Below, in pieces: positions 44,027 through 53,900 of a stretch of 64,000 nt of DNA (positions are counted from its first letter, which is position 1; every line of letters begins with the position of its first letter). A program made the position numbers and the translations under genes. The DNA lies in the NCBI GenBank assembly GCA_963810905.1, contig CAWEPG010000003.1, positions 372,001 through 436,000 of the forward strand, written 5' to 3'. The DNA is from CAWBAT01 sp963810905 (GTDB taxonomy: Bacteria > Acidobacteriota > Terriglobia > Versatilivoradales > Versatilivoraceae). The notes beneath the pieces are model-generated. The model was not told the DNA's origin. It ran no database searches and saw only the letters and a list, made by a program, of their open reading frames with translations.

Positions 44027-46066
44027 ATGAAGAGGCGGAAATTTATGAAGACCTCGCTGCTGGCTGCCGGGTCCGCCCTGTTGCCAGCCAGTTGCACCAG
44101 CAAGAAAGAGACCGACCAGCCAAACTCCTTTTTTCAAACTTACAACGTGCCACAGCAGTTGCCACCCGGTAAGCTCAAGGTCCAATACATCCGTGAAAAG
44201 ATCCCCGCCTTTGAAGTCGCTGCCGTAAAAGGGGTTCGGTATGACGATAGCGTGCCCGACACCCTGGACATTGCCGAGCGGGCCAAATTGGGCATTAACA
44301 GCCTGACTTCGATAGCCGACGCCAACGCCGATCAGGAGATTTACTGGCTTGCCGATTTCTTCCGGAATCCGCCAATCATGGTTCACAACTTCAATGACTG
44401 GGTTCAGCTTGTCGAAGGGATGATGGAGGCATTGCTGTTAGTCCGTGTCGCAACCGGGAGTAGCCAGAACTCACACATCGATCCCATTTGGATGGAGGCA
44501 CTGCTCAAAACAATCGGTCCAGACGGACTGGTTTATGTCCCGATGAAAGGACGTCCTTGGAGTCTGTTGAGTGTCCCGAAATCTTATCTTGACCCGGTCT
44601 GGAACGCGAACGGAAGAGCTGTTGGAATTCAGGAAGACACCGTCGCCCAAGTAGGGAGTGTCTATACCTGCCAACGGGCAATTGCGACGATGACGCTCTA
44701 CTACGTGTACGACAAAAACCCCATGTGGAAATCGGCCAATGAAAAAATGATTCAGCGCCTGAAGGAGCTTGTTGTGGACCGCGGAGATTATGCCTATTTC
44801 CGGAGCGGAGGCTTGGAGTCTTACGGGAAGTACGGAGCTGAAGTGCCCATGCCCGCCGGTTTCATCGCTGAAGAGAGTAGCGGCCGGATGATTCAGGGGC
44901 TTGCACAATTTTATCGGGCTACGGGCTACGAACCCGCTTGGGAGTTGGCCGGCAAGCTGGCCAACTATATCCGCTTTCATGCCCAGTACTATGAGTCCGA
45001 TGGCCGCTGGTTAGTCGGCCCGGACGAGAGGCAATGGTGGTTGAAAAGATGGAATGTGAAAGATTTGGTCCATGGCGGGCATGGGCACGCTCACGCCCTG
45101 GGATTGTTAAGCACACTTGAGTATGCCATCGTCGCGGGAGACCAGGAGTTAATTGGATTCGTGCGAGGCGGCTACGAGTGGGCTAAAGCCAATAGCTCGC
45201 CTATCGTGGGCTTCTTTCCCGAAGCGTTCTTGCCGGCCTATGACCGTTGTGAGGCGGACACAATCGCCGACATGATCGCGATCGCACTAAAGCTGACGAA
45301 GGCAGGTACAGCAGACTACTGGGATGATGCAGACCGTTGGATTCGGAATCATTTTAGTGAGTCTCAATTGACAAACGTAGACTGGGTCTACCGCCTCGCC
45401 GATCGGTCTCCACGGAAAGCTGTAGCTTGGAATGAAACGGGTGACCATGTTCCGGAACGGAATATGGGTGCATTTGCAGGCCTTTCGACCGGCAATGACT
45501 TCAATGTCTTTTCCGCGGACCGTGATTCCTCCTCAATTGTCCATTGTTGTACAGGCAACTCAATGCGAACGCTGTACTACATCTGGGAGAATATGGTGGA
45601 TTTTAATGATGAAACGTTCCGAGTAAACCTGCTCTTGAATCGGGCTTCCCCATGGGCCGACGTCTACAGCCATATTCCGTACCAAGGGCGTATCGAAGTG
45701 AAGCTGAAAAAGGCTGTAAAGAACGTGCTGGTGAGGGCCCCGGAGTGGATTAATGCCCACAGCCCTGATATCGTGCTGCGGAACAATGGGCAGCCACGGC
45801 AGATTCGCTGGGAGAGCCGCTATCTGGCCTTAGGCAGCGCGAAACCCGGTGAGATTGTCTCCGTCACTTTCCCGATTCCCGAACGCAGTACAAAAGAGAC
45901 CATTGGCAACACTCCCTACACGTTAAGCCTAAAAGGCAACACAGTGGTCAGCATTGACCCTCCGGGCATGAATGGGCCACTCTACCAACGGAGTTATTAC
46001 TCGGCCCAACAGGCACCTTCGCGCAAGGTGGAACGCTTCATCCCCGAAGAATCTATTGCCTGGTAG
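44027..46066 (+). CDS. GH127-like (beta-L-arabinofuranosidase-type) exported hydrolase
   Basis: 679 residues. N-terminus KRRKFMKTSLLAAGSALLPASC combines a twin-arginine signal with a possible lipobox. The (alpha/alpha)6 barrel and C-terminal beta domain resemble GH127: HCCTGNSMRTLYYIWE corresponds to the zinc Cys-Cys pair, YDRCEADTIADMIAIAL to the earlier Cys/Glu segment, and VNLLLNRASPWADV and RIEVKLKKAVKNVLVRAPEW to the beta domain. Zinc-dependent beta-L-arabinofuranosidase is the textbook activity, but sequence is divergent and the Glu/Cys order differs, so substrate is open. AGGAGG is six bases before the ATG. Confidence 0.75.
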   Translation: MKRRKFMKTSLLAAGSALLPASCTSKKETDQPNSFFQTYNVPQQLPPGKLKVQYIREKIPAFEVAAVKGVRYDDSVPDTLDIAERAKLGINSLTSIADANADQEIYWLADFFRNPPIMVHNFNDWVQLVEGMMEALLLVRVATGSSQNSHIDPIWMEALLKTIGPDGLVYVPMKGRPWSLLSVPKSYLDPVWNANGRAVGIQEDTVAQVGSVYTCQRAIATMTLYYVYDKNPMWKSANEKMIQRLKELVVDRGDYAYFRSGGLESYGKYGAEVPMPAGFIAEESSGRMIQGLAQFYRATGYEPAWELAGKLANYIRFHAQYYESDGRWLVGPDERQWWLKRWNVKDLVHGGHGHAHALGLLSTLEYAIVAGDQELIGFVRGGYEWAKANSSPIVGFFPEAFLPAYDRCEADTIADMIAIALKLTKAGTADYWDDADRWIRNHFSESQLTNVDWVYRLADRSPRKAVAWNETGDHVPERNMGAFAGLSTGNDFNVFSADRDSSSIVHCCTGNSMRTLYYIWENMVDFNDETFRVNLLLNRASPWADVYSHIPYQGRIEVKLKKAVKNVLVRAPEWINAHSPDIVLRNNGQPRQIRWESRYLALGSAKPGEIVSVTFPIPERSTKETIGNTPYTLSLKGNTVVSIDPPGMNGPLYQRSYYSAQQAPSRKVERFIPEESIAW

Positions 46067-46163
46067 TCGCATTGCCACAAACGCGATCTTGACGGTAGGG
46101 TCAAACGAGGTATGGAGAGATCGTCTCAACTGTGCCATTGCCCACAAGTGAGAGCCCTACCAT

Positions 46164-46610
46164 CGACAAATCAGAAATATCCACAAGCTGAGCAATAATC
46201 ATATTCTGACTGCCATTGAGGCGGAAGGAGCTGCTTGAGAGGTGGATGCAGAAGGGAAAGTACTTTGGGAATACACGGGACTCGCGGATGTTTTTGAATC
46301 CCTCCCTCTCTCCAATGGCAATACCCACATTGCTTGCGGGAAACAGTGCCGAGTCATTGATTTGACATCTGACCACCGTATAGTCTGGGTTGTGACCGCT
46401 CGGGAAGTTCCCAAGTTGAATCTCACTTGGATCACCAGCCTGCAAGAATTGGGCAATGGCAATTGGGTCATCGGAAACTTTCTGCGCGGCCAGGAAGGGA
46501 AAGGAGCACATAATTTTGAAATTCCTCGCGACAAGAAAGTGGTCTGGAAGTTCGCCGACAACGGAATGGTGAGGTCCGCAACTATGGTCCGTGTACTGGA
46601 TGAAGAGTGA
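46164..46610 (+). pseudogene. Beta-propeller (PQQ/ASST-like) fragment
   Basis: An in-frame TGA interrupts NNHILTAIEAEGAA (stop) EVDAEGKVLWEYTGLADVFESLPLSNGNTHIACG, followed by a repeat IVWVVTAREVP...LQELGNGNWVIGNF and a natural-looking C-terminus. The pattern NGNTHI/NGNWVI is that of propeller blades in PQQ-like or arylsulfotransferase-type proteins. Only the last two blades remain; the N-terminal part and signal peptide are absent. It follows the GH127-like gene on the same strand, so it may be the tail of a lost neighbour. Confidence 0.65.
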
Positions 46611-46885
46611 AAAATCTTGCTGCAGAAAAATTGTAAAACATTTCTCGAATATGGAATGGGCTTGCTGAAAGTCTTCCGTCGAAAGGGAACCTTAATTCAT
46701 GCGTAAATGGTTGACAAGCCAACCATTAGTGATGACTAAGTAGGGTTGGCAGCGGTCTTGCTTTAAAACCAGACGCACACATTGATTGTTTTCACTGCGG
46801 GAAGGCCAAAGGTGGAAATCCGGACGGAAGATTTCTCAACTTTGCTTCTCGGTGGCGAAAAAAATTATACATAAGGATAGCTTAC

Positions 46886-47209
46886 ATGCAAGACATCGAA
46901 GGTTTAAGAAAGGTCGTTGAGGAACAACTTCGACGCGTCGAGCTCTCATCGCAACAGTTGGAGAGCAGTTTCAAGGAATTTCAGGGGACCTTTAGTCTGG
47001 TTCTACGATCAAGTTTTGTCAATCAAGCTGCAAAAGAACTGCTTCAGGAATCTTTTCTGCGATTAGAAGATCGATTGAAGAACGAGCTCAGTATTAATGA
47101 TGAGAGTTACACTAGTCTGAAGAACTGGTTTTCATTTTACTTGAACACCCCGATCTCTGAAATCGATTACGAGTCTACCGACAGGTTTCTGGTTTCAAGC
47201 GGTCGATGA
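46886..47209 (+). CDS. Small helical protein of unknown function
   Basis: 107 residues with AAGGATAG upstream of the ATG. The composition (Glu/Gln/Leu/Arg rich, heptad-like RRVELSSQQLESSF, RLEDRLKNELS) predicts helices or a short coiled coil. No domain, no membrane segment, no signal peptide. It is bounded by non-coding DNA on both sides. Moderately sure it is a real gene; function is unknown. Confidence 0.55.
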   Translation: MQDIEGLRKVVEEQLRRVELSSQQLESSFKEFQGTFSLVLRSSFVNQAAKELLQESFLRLEDRLKNELSINDESYTSLKNWFSFYLNTPISEIDYESTDRFLVSSGR

Positions 47210-47354
47210 GAGAACATTTTTACTCTGAGCGGACCAGCTGGATAATCGACAAATCCAGAGAGGTTGATTGTCTCCGCTGCCCTTTTCTAAAGAGTGGATC
47301 CCCTATTCAAGCCATTGCCCTCTTCATGAGCGAATTGACAGCGAATTCCTGCTT

Positions 47355-48518
47355 TCACTTTTGATCTTTATTGGCGAGAGCCGCTGCCAGCCGCTCGAGA
47401 CCTTCGACAAGAAGTGAGCGGGGACAACCGAAATTCAACCGGACAAACCCTTCCCCTCCCGGTCCAAATTTCTTGCCATCATTGAGAGCGACGCGTCCAT
47501 ACTTCAGGAAGAATTGGGCCGGGTTACAAGGAAGGTTAGCATTTCGGCAATCAATCCAAGCCAGAAAGGTAGCTTCTGGCTTCGTCATTGTAAGGCCGGG
47601 CAATCGTTCGAGGACAAAGTTCCAGACAAAATCCCGATTCGTCTCCAAATAGTGGATGAGGCTTTCAAGCCAAGCCTGGCCCTCCTGATAGGCTGCTTGG
47701 GCCGCTACGAATGCCATCACATTTGATACAGGAACCATGCCGCTACGGGCAGCTTCAAACCTGCGCCGCAATTCCATATCGGGGATGATCGCAATAGCAA
47801 ACTCCAATCCAGCCAGATTGAACGTTTTACTGGGGGACATTAGCGTAAAGGTTTGGCGAGCAATTTCAGGACTGAGGGAAGCCAGCGGGATATGTTGACG
47901 CCCTTCGAAGACAAGATCGCAATGAATTTCATCGGAAATGATAGGCACACGGTGGCGCAAACAGACATCCGCCATGGCCTCTAGCTCATCCCTTTGAAAG
48001 ACACGTCCAACGGGGTTATGGGGATTACAGAAAAGGAAGCTGCTCGTCTGCGGGCCGACTGCCTTCTTGAACGCATCCAGGTCAACATTATAGGAGCCTT
48101 CATGTTGGCGAGAGAGTTCCAGGATCCGCGTGTTCATCCCTGAATGGCCGGCTGTCTTAAGAAATGGCGGGTACACCGGAGTCTGAATCAATACTTCGCC
48201 ATGGGCTTTACTGAGTGAGCGATTAGCCAGATTGAATCCTGGCACCACTCCCGGTGTGAAGAGGATGGCTTCCGCGGGAACAGCCCAATGGTAAAGACGA
48301 TTGAGCCTTTCTTGGATTACTTCAATCAACGCTGCAGGACGCTTGCCATAACCAAAAACTCCATGGGCCACACGATCTTGCAGGATTTGCAGAACTGCCG
48401 GAGGGGCGGGAAAGTCCATGTCGGCAATCCACATCGGCAAGACATCCGGTTCATAAGTCCCCCACTTCACACTGTCACTCGAACGGCGGTCGATGCGGCG
48501 ATCAAAATCCCAGAGCAT
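47355..48518 (-). CDS. patB: MalY/PatB-type aminotransferase or C-S lyase
   Basis: Fold-type I PLP enzyme of 387 residues. Key phrases: NSLxWADMDFPAPPAV-like start (WIADMDFPAPPAV), CNPHNPVGRVF, SDEIHCDLVF, and SPSKTFNLAGLEFA with the Schiff-base Lys. This set belongs to the MalY/PatB group, mostly cystathionine beta-lyases, some also aminotransferases or regulators. C-terminal GEGFVRLNFGCPRSLL is normal. It starts upstream of its own small intergenic gap and has no regulator next to it. PatB versus MalY function cannot be told. Confidence 0.88.
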   Translation of the reverse strand: MLWDFDRRIDRRSSDSVKWGTYEPDVLPMWIADMDFPAPPAVLQILQDRVAHGVFGYGKRPAALIEVIQERLNRLYHWAVPAEAILFTPGVVPGFNLANRSLSKAHGEVLIQTPVYPPFLKTAGHSGMNTRILELSRQHEGSYNVDLDAFKKAVGPQTSSFLFCNPHNPVGRVFQRDELEAMADVCLRHRVPIISDEIHCDLVFEGRQHIPLASLSPEIARQTFTLMSPSKTFNLAGLEFAIAIIPDMELRRRFEAARSGMVPVSNVMAFVAAQAAYQEGQAWLESLIHYLETNRDFVWNFVLERLPGLTMTKPEATFLAWIDCRNANLPCNPAQFFLKYGRVALNDGKKFGPGGEGFVRLNFGCPRSLLVEGLERLAAALANKDQK

Positions 48519-48599
48519 ATTTATCTACGCCCTCGCCATTGTCGTGAAGGCCTCTGGCCTGCAAAAGTGATGCAGGAGGGCGACCTACACGACAAGAGC

Positions 48600-50129
48600 T
48601 CACTCAATCCTGATGGTTCCTTGTCGGTAATCAATCTTGACTACTCGTTTGCTGTAAAAATCGGCTCCAAGAATACCCGAAATCTCAGAGCCCACTTCCT
48701 TGCTGATTTCGCCAAGGTGGATGGCCAAAATCTTTGCATAATCTTGCTTGATCTTGCCAAGACTGAGAAGGACTTTGTCAACTCCCAAAACCGAATGGGC
48801 AATACCGCAAGCACCGGCAAACTCGATGTCGACTTTGGCATTTGGAGTCTCTTCGTTCACTCCCAGAAAAGACGCCTGCCGCTTAGAAAGCGCACTCATG
48901 ACCGCGCCCGTATCGAAAAGAAAATTCCGGTTGACATGTCCATTGATCGAAACGGGCAGCAAGATCAGATTTCCAAAAATCCTAAAATCAAGTTTTGTTA
49001 CATCTATTGGAAGAACGGGCCGGATTTTATCGCCCTTCTCCGGCCCTCTCGGTTCCAGAAGAATCCTTTGACCGGGGTAGTCCAAAGTGATCAAGAAATC
49101 AGCCAAGTCAGAAGTGCTTAAGACCCCGTCGATCAGTCCTTGGAAGATTTTGTTGTCAAATGAAGAAACTGGCAAATTCGAGATTTCGACCGGGCCGAAT
49201 CGTAACTTGGCCGCTTTACACAAGTGGGTGGCTGTTTTCCCCGTACCTCCAACACATTTGGCGACAGCCGAAGCAATGACTGGAATCTTCAGTTGATCAA
49301 TTAACTCATTCGAGATGACCGTGGAGGTTGCCCCCGTATCGACGAGAAACCGGTAAGGGCCGGAGTCATTAATGTAGGCTTCGATGATCATGAGTCCAAA
49401 GAAAGGTTGAGCGGATATTTCATAGCTCCGTTGCGAGTCTTTAACCCTTCCCACCACTTCATTTTCAAAACTACGAAAGAACGTGAGGAGTGCTTCGGCA
49501 TTTTGCACTCTCTCGGGATAAAACCTCGGCTCCAAGGACAGATATTTCTCCAGCGCCTTCGTCTGTTCCACATAGTTCCGAGTGGCTCCATAACCCTCGC
49601 TGATATAGAAGTAATTATCTGCCATCTCCGGCGCCAGTTGGATGGCCTTCTGGAAAAACGTTAAACTCTGGTCAAACTGCAGTCGACTCAGCGAGAGTCG
49701 ACCCATCGCGAGATGTGCCTCGGCCTGCTTTGAATTCAGCCGCAAACTCTTTTCTAATTGAGCCTCTGCCTTTTGAAACTCACCCTCCCGGAGAAGGTAC
49801 ATCCCATATGCCGTAAGAACGGATGGATCATTTGGGTTGCGGCCCAATGTTTTCTTGATCTGTTCTGAAGCGAGGTCTAGTTCATCCTCGATGAGTAAGA
49901 TCTTGATTAATAGCACGGAGGCTTGGACGGAATCCGGTGACAACTTGAGGACTCGCCGGACTTCCGCTTTGGCCGCGGACAGGTCACCCTCTTTCAAGAG
50001 TGCCTGTGCCTTGTCCAGCTGGCTGGCTCGTGACGCCTGGGCCTGTTCGATGAAAGCCGCCATCGCGATAAGGAAAAGGCAGAAAAAGTATCCAGACCTC
50101 AATCTTGGCGATTCAATCCACCTTTTCAT
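48600..50129 (-). CDS. Exported TPR protein with two retropepsin-like domains
   Basis: 509 residues. Signal peptide (YFFCLFLIAMAAFIEQAQA), four to five TPRs (about 35-215), then two aspartyl-protease folds: FLVDTGATSTVIS (about 261-273) and FLFDTGAVMSALS (about 402-414). Each has the D-T-G catalytic loop, and pairing of both within one chain would give a pepsin-like active site, unlike retroviral proteases that dimerise. Periplasmic. The start lies inside the end of the glycosyltransferase gene upstream (17-base overlap), so it is co-translated with the glycan cluster, a hint of a quality-control or processing role. Confidence 0.82.
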   Translation of the reverse strand: MKRWIESPRLRSGYFFCLFLIAMAAFIEQAQASRASQLDKAQALLKEGDLSAAKAEVRRVLKLSPDSVQASVLLIKILLIEDELDLASEQIKKTLGRNPNDPSVLTAYGMYLLREGEFQKAEAQLEKSLRLNSKQAEAHLAMGRLSLSRLQFDQSLTFFQKAIQLAPEMADNYFYISEGYGATRNYVEQTKALEKYLSLEPRFYPERVQNAEALLTFFRSFENEVVGRVKDSQRSYEISAQPFFGLMIIEAYINDSGPYRFLVDTGATSTVISNELIDQLKIPVIASAVAKCVGGTGKTATHLCKAAKLRFGPVEISNLPVSSFDNKIFQGLIDGVLSTSDLADFLITLDYPGQRILLEPRGPEKGDKIRPVLPIDVTKLDFRIFGNLILLPVSINGHVNRNFLFDTGAVMSALSKRQASFLGVNEETPNAKVDIEFAGACGIAHSVLGVDKVLLSLGKIKQDYAKILAIHLGEISKEVGSEISGILGADFYSKRVVKIDYRQGTIRIE

Positions 50130-50919
50130 TGCACCTCATTTCTCTTAACCCCAATTCATGCTTCCATAGGAATTTCATCATACTCAGGAAATGATATCGT
50201 TTCGCTCTCCAGGAAAATGCTTTTGCGCTTTCTCTTAGATGATGATGAACCATACCGGCGGCGGGGTTGTATACAACTTTCCAACCATTTTGATGAATTC
50301 TGAAACACAAGTCGACGTCCTCGAAATAAAGAAAATAGCGTTCATCAAACAGCTCGCGACCCGCGGCCGACCGGCGAATCATCATGGCAGCTCCCAATCC
50401 CCAATCCACGGCCATCAGGTTATTGTGATCCCAATCCATCATGAGATGTTGCCGGATTAGATGGTGGTTGGTGAACCTGTTTTTCCAAGGTCCTCGACGC
50501 ATGAGTAAAGTTTGATAGGAGTAAAAACGTCGGCAGGAGTACTGCACTGTGCCGTCGGGGTTTTTGAGTTTTGGCAGGACAATCCCAGCTTTCAAGTCCG
50601 CTTGAATCGTTTGCAGAAGCACACGGACAGCCTGGGGTTCGACCCGGACATCCGGGTTCAACAATAGGACATACTCACTTTGACTCGAGTGATATCCCTT
50701 GTTTGCCGCACGGCCAAATCCTAAGTTTGAAGGGCTTTGAATCAACCGAAGGTTCGGCCAATCGGCTCCACCAAAAGATGCAAGTTCTTCCGGGGCCCCA
50801 TTGTTGATGACAAAAATCTGATCGTCAACCACAATGTCGCTGCTCAGAAGAGCTGTCACGCATGATTGCAACAAGTCTCCAGTTCGAAAGTTGACAATGA
50901 TGACGGAGAGAAGGCTCAT
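50113..50919 (-). CDS. Family 2 glycosyltransferase
   Basis: 268 residues, GT-A fold. SVIIVNFRTGDLLQSC and the nucleotide-binding INNGAP, SNLGFGRAANKGY, then LLLNPDVRV (DxD-like) and the catalytic-base region FLYFEDVDLCFRIHQNGW. It resembles rhamnosyl- or other deoxyhexose transferases of O-antigen clusters. Soluble or peripheral, cytoplasmic face. Overlaps the next upstream gene (three-domain glycosyltransferase) by four bases (ATGA) and the TPR-protease gene downstream by 17. Donor and acceptor are unknown. Confidence 0.88.
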   Translation of the reverse strand: MSLLSVIIVNFRTGDLLQSCVTALLSSDIVVDDQIFVINNGAPEELASFGGADWPNLRLIQSPSNLGFGRAANKGYHSSQSEYVLLLNPDVRVEPQAVRVLLQTIQADLKAGIVLPKLKNPDGTVQYSCRRFYSYQTLLMRRGPWKNRFTNHHLIRQHLMMDWDHNNLMAVDWGLGAAMMIRRSAAGRELFDERYFLYFEDVDLCFRIHQNGWKVVYNPAAGMVHHHLRESAKAFSWRAKRYHFLSMMKFLWKHELGLREMRCNEKVD

Positions 50920-53900
50920 TGCATGACATCTTCATGGATTCGCTCAAATACTTCGGTCAACTGGTCCACTCCGAAATGCTCTTCAACTCGCAAGCGTGCG
51001 GTATTTCCCATTTTCCTCCGTCGGTCTGGGTCTTGGAGGAGAGTGACCGTGTCACGGATAAATTCTTCAGGAGTGTCTGAAATCATGAGGTCACGACCGC
51101 GTTCGAAGGGATATCCTTCCGCACATCGCTTCGTTGCGACAACCGGTTTTCCCATAGCCATTGCTTCAAGGATCTTCCCACGTAATCCAGCGCCGCCGAT
51201 GACTGGCGCGACAAAAACAGAGTGCCGCTGCAAGTAAGGTCGGACATCCGGAACATAATCGGTAAAAACGACGGAATCGCGATGACTGTAGGCTAGAATT
51301 TCGGGTGGAGGAAATCGGCCGATGATCGTGATATTAGCGCCAGGTACCGCCTTGAGAATCCCCGGCCAAATTTTCTGGAAGAAATATTGAAGTCCTTCAA
51401 CATTGGGAGGATGTTTAAAGTATCCTATGAAAATCAGACTGTTCGGCGTTTCCTGGCAATTTGGGCAGGGTGCGAAGTACTTGGTATCTACACCCGTTTG
51501 CGCTAAGCGGATGTTGACCAACTTCAGTCGGGTTGCCAAGTAATCCCGGTCGACCGAAGACAAAGCAACAACAGACTTGACCTTTCGACACAGACGACGT
51601 TCATATGCCTCCACCAGTTTCCATTTGAAGAACCTTTTTGCTTTGAGATAAAGCCCCGAGGCTAGCTGAAAATTCCTTTTGTGAGCCAAACTCAACACTT
51701 CATGATGTGTTAAGAGGCTCGGGTACTCACTGAGATCGGGAATGAAGTTCAACGTATGCAGGTACTCACACTGCACGAGATCAAGATCCTCCTTCTTCAA
51801 TTGATTGAGTACTTCTTTGCGCATGAGCAGGCACGCATTGATTACCGCAAAGATTTTAGAGAAAAGAAATGAGCTCTTTAACTCATCACTGTAGGGATGC
51901 AGTGTAATTGTTTTGACTTCCTTACAGTATTGTCGAAGAAAATCGGCGTGCTGCTTTTCTTCGTCCGTTTCCATAAAAGAAAGCAAAGTGATTTCATGAC
52001 GGGCTGATAATCCTTTAATCAAATTAACTACGACCCATGACCCGTCGAGCCCAAGCCTGGGCAATCGTTTCGAGACAATCAGAATCTTCTTGGGTCGGTT
52101 ATGGATCTTTCCCTTAAGTAGATACTTGTGCCTATAGAGGAACCACGAATCGATGGTTGCCAAGGTTTCCTCATCAGAAAGCCGTAACAACCGATTGGAG
52201 CTTAACCGGTTCCAGAGGATTCTGGGAATTTTCAGGAGCGCCCCAAGAAATGCCATGAGAATGGCGAAACGCCTTCGACTCAGATCTAACAGAATTCGGA
52301 ATGGAAGCTTCACCAGGTGATTCATGAACATCCGGAGGGAAGTCACATTTTGCCAGAAAAAAACAAACAGGTTTCTCCAGATAAGGTAATCAATTTTTCT
52401 GTTTCCGAGCTTGGTTGCATTGGTGCTGCGATGCTTATGCGTGACCTTGCTCGCCGGGGAAAAAAGGACGCGGTAGCCTGCTTTCCAGGCCCGATAAGAA
52501 AGATCTGTATCTTCGACATAACCTGGATTATAGATCTCGTTAAAACCCCCGAGCGCCAGAAATTTGGCTCGATCGTAAGCACTCGATCCTCCACCGGCAT
52601 AAAACACAGGCACGTATTGGCGCAGCTCATCTTGTTCACCCGGCTGGGAATGTCCCACATAAACGCAACCAAAGACCATAGTTCCAAATGTCTTACCGGT
52701 CTCTTCTCGAATCTTCGATTGGTCGTAATTAAAAATCTGCGAAGTCACAGCAAAGATATCCGGTTGATCAAACCCTCTCAATAATGGACCCAGAAAGCCG
52801 GGTTCCACAATCACGTCATTGTTCAACAAAACAACAATATTATTCTTCGCACATTGAACTCCGATATTGTTCCCACGACTGAAGCGAAAGTTCTTGTCGA
52901 GTTCTATCAGGCGGATGTCCGGGTAATGGATACGAACGTAGTCCTGCGACCCATCGGTACTTCCGTTGTCGACCAGGATGATCTCGTGGTCTCCACCTTC
53001 AAATTCGACCGCTTCCTTTACGGCGTCTAAACATTCCTGAAGCAATTCTTTCTTATTCCAAGACAAGACAATAATCGAGGCTTTAGTGGGCCTGTAACCC
53101 CGGGCCAAATCTACGGAGTCATAACTCCTGGTGGGAACAATCAACTGGTCATAGAACTCTTCGACCTGCTTGATAAGAGATTTTCGATTGAAGTGGTGCT
53201 TTGTGAGCAACCGACCTTGACGACACATTCCCTCCCGGAGTCCTGAGTCACCCAGCAATCGGACGACAGACTCAACCACAGCACCTGAATCCGCAGATTG
53301 AATGAGCAGGCCGGTCCGCTCATGAAGGACTGCTTCGGGCGTCCCGCTCACCTGTGTGGCAACCACAGGTACTCCCACCGACATGGCTTCGAGAACACTA
53401 AGCGGCAAGCCTTCATAGATTGAAGTCAACAAGAACAAGTCCAGGGCCGACAAAATATCGGTAATGTCTTGCCGCTCACCGGCAAAAATCACGTAAGCGG
53501 AAAGCTCTAATGTCTCTACCCTTTTCAAGCAATTGTCACGCTGCGGGCCATCCCCCACGAAAAGGAATCGAGCCTGCGGATAGCTCTTAATGATTCCTGG
53601 AATGGCGTCAATGGTATACTCATGTCCTTTTTGAGCGCTGAACCGTGCTACCGTGCCGATCAGGAACTGATTGTCGCCAATCCCGAACTCTGCACGAACG
53701 CGTTTACGGCCTTCCTCAGAAAACTGATATTTTGAGACATCGATACAATTCCGAATCAGTTTGATGCGAATAGGATCAATCTTATAGTCGCGGATGAGAA
53801 GCCGCTTGTTCGCTTGAGAGACAGCTATCGTGTAATGCAGGCAAAAAGTGATGATTTTTTTGACAAGCTTTTTGGTTCCGACTCCGGCTCTTTTTCCAGA

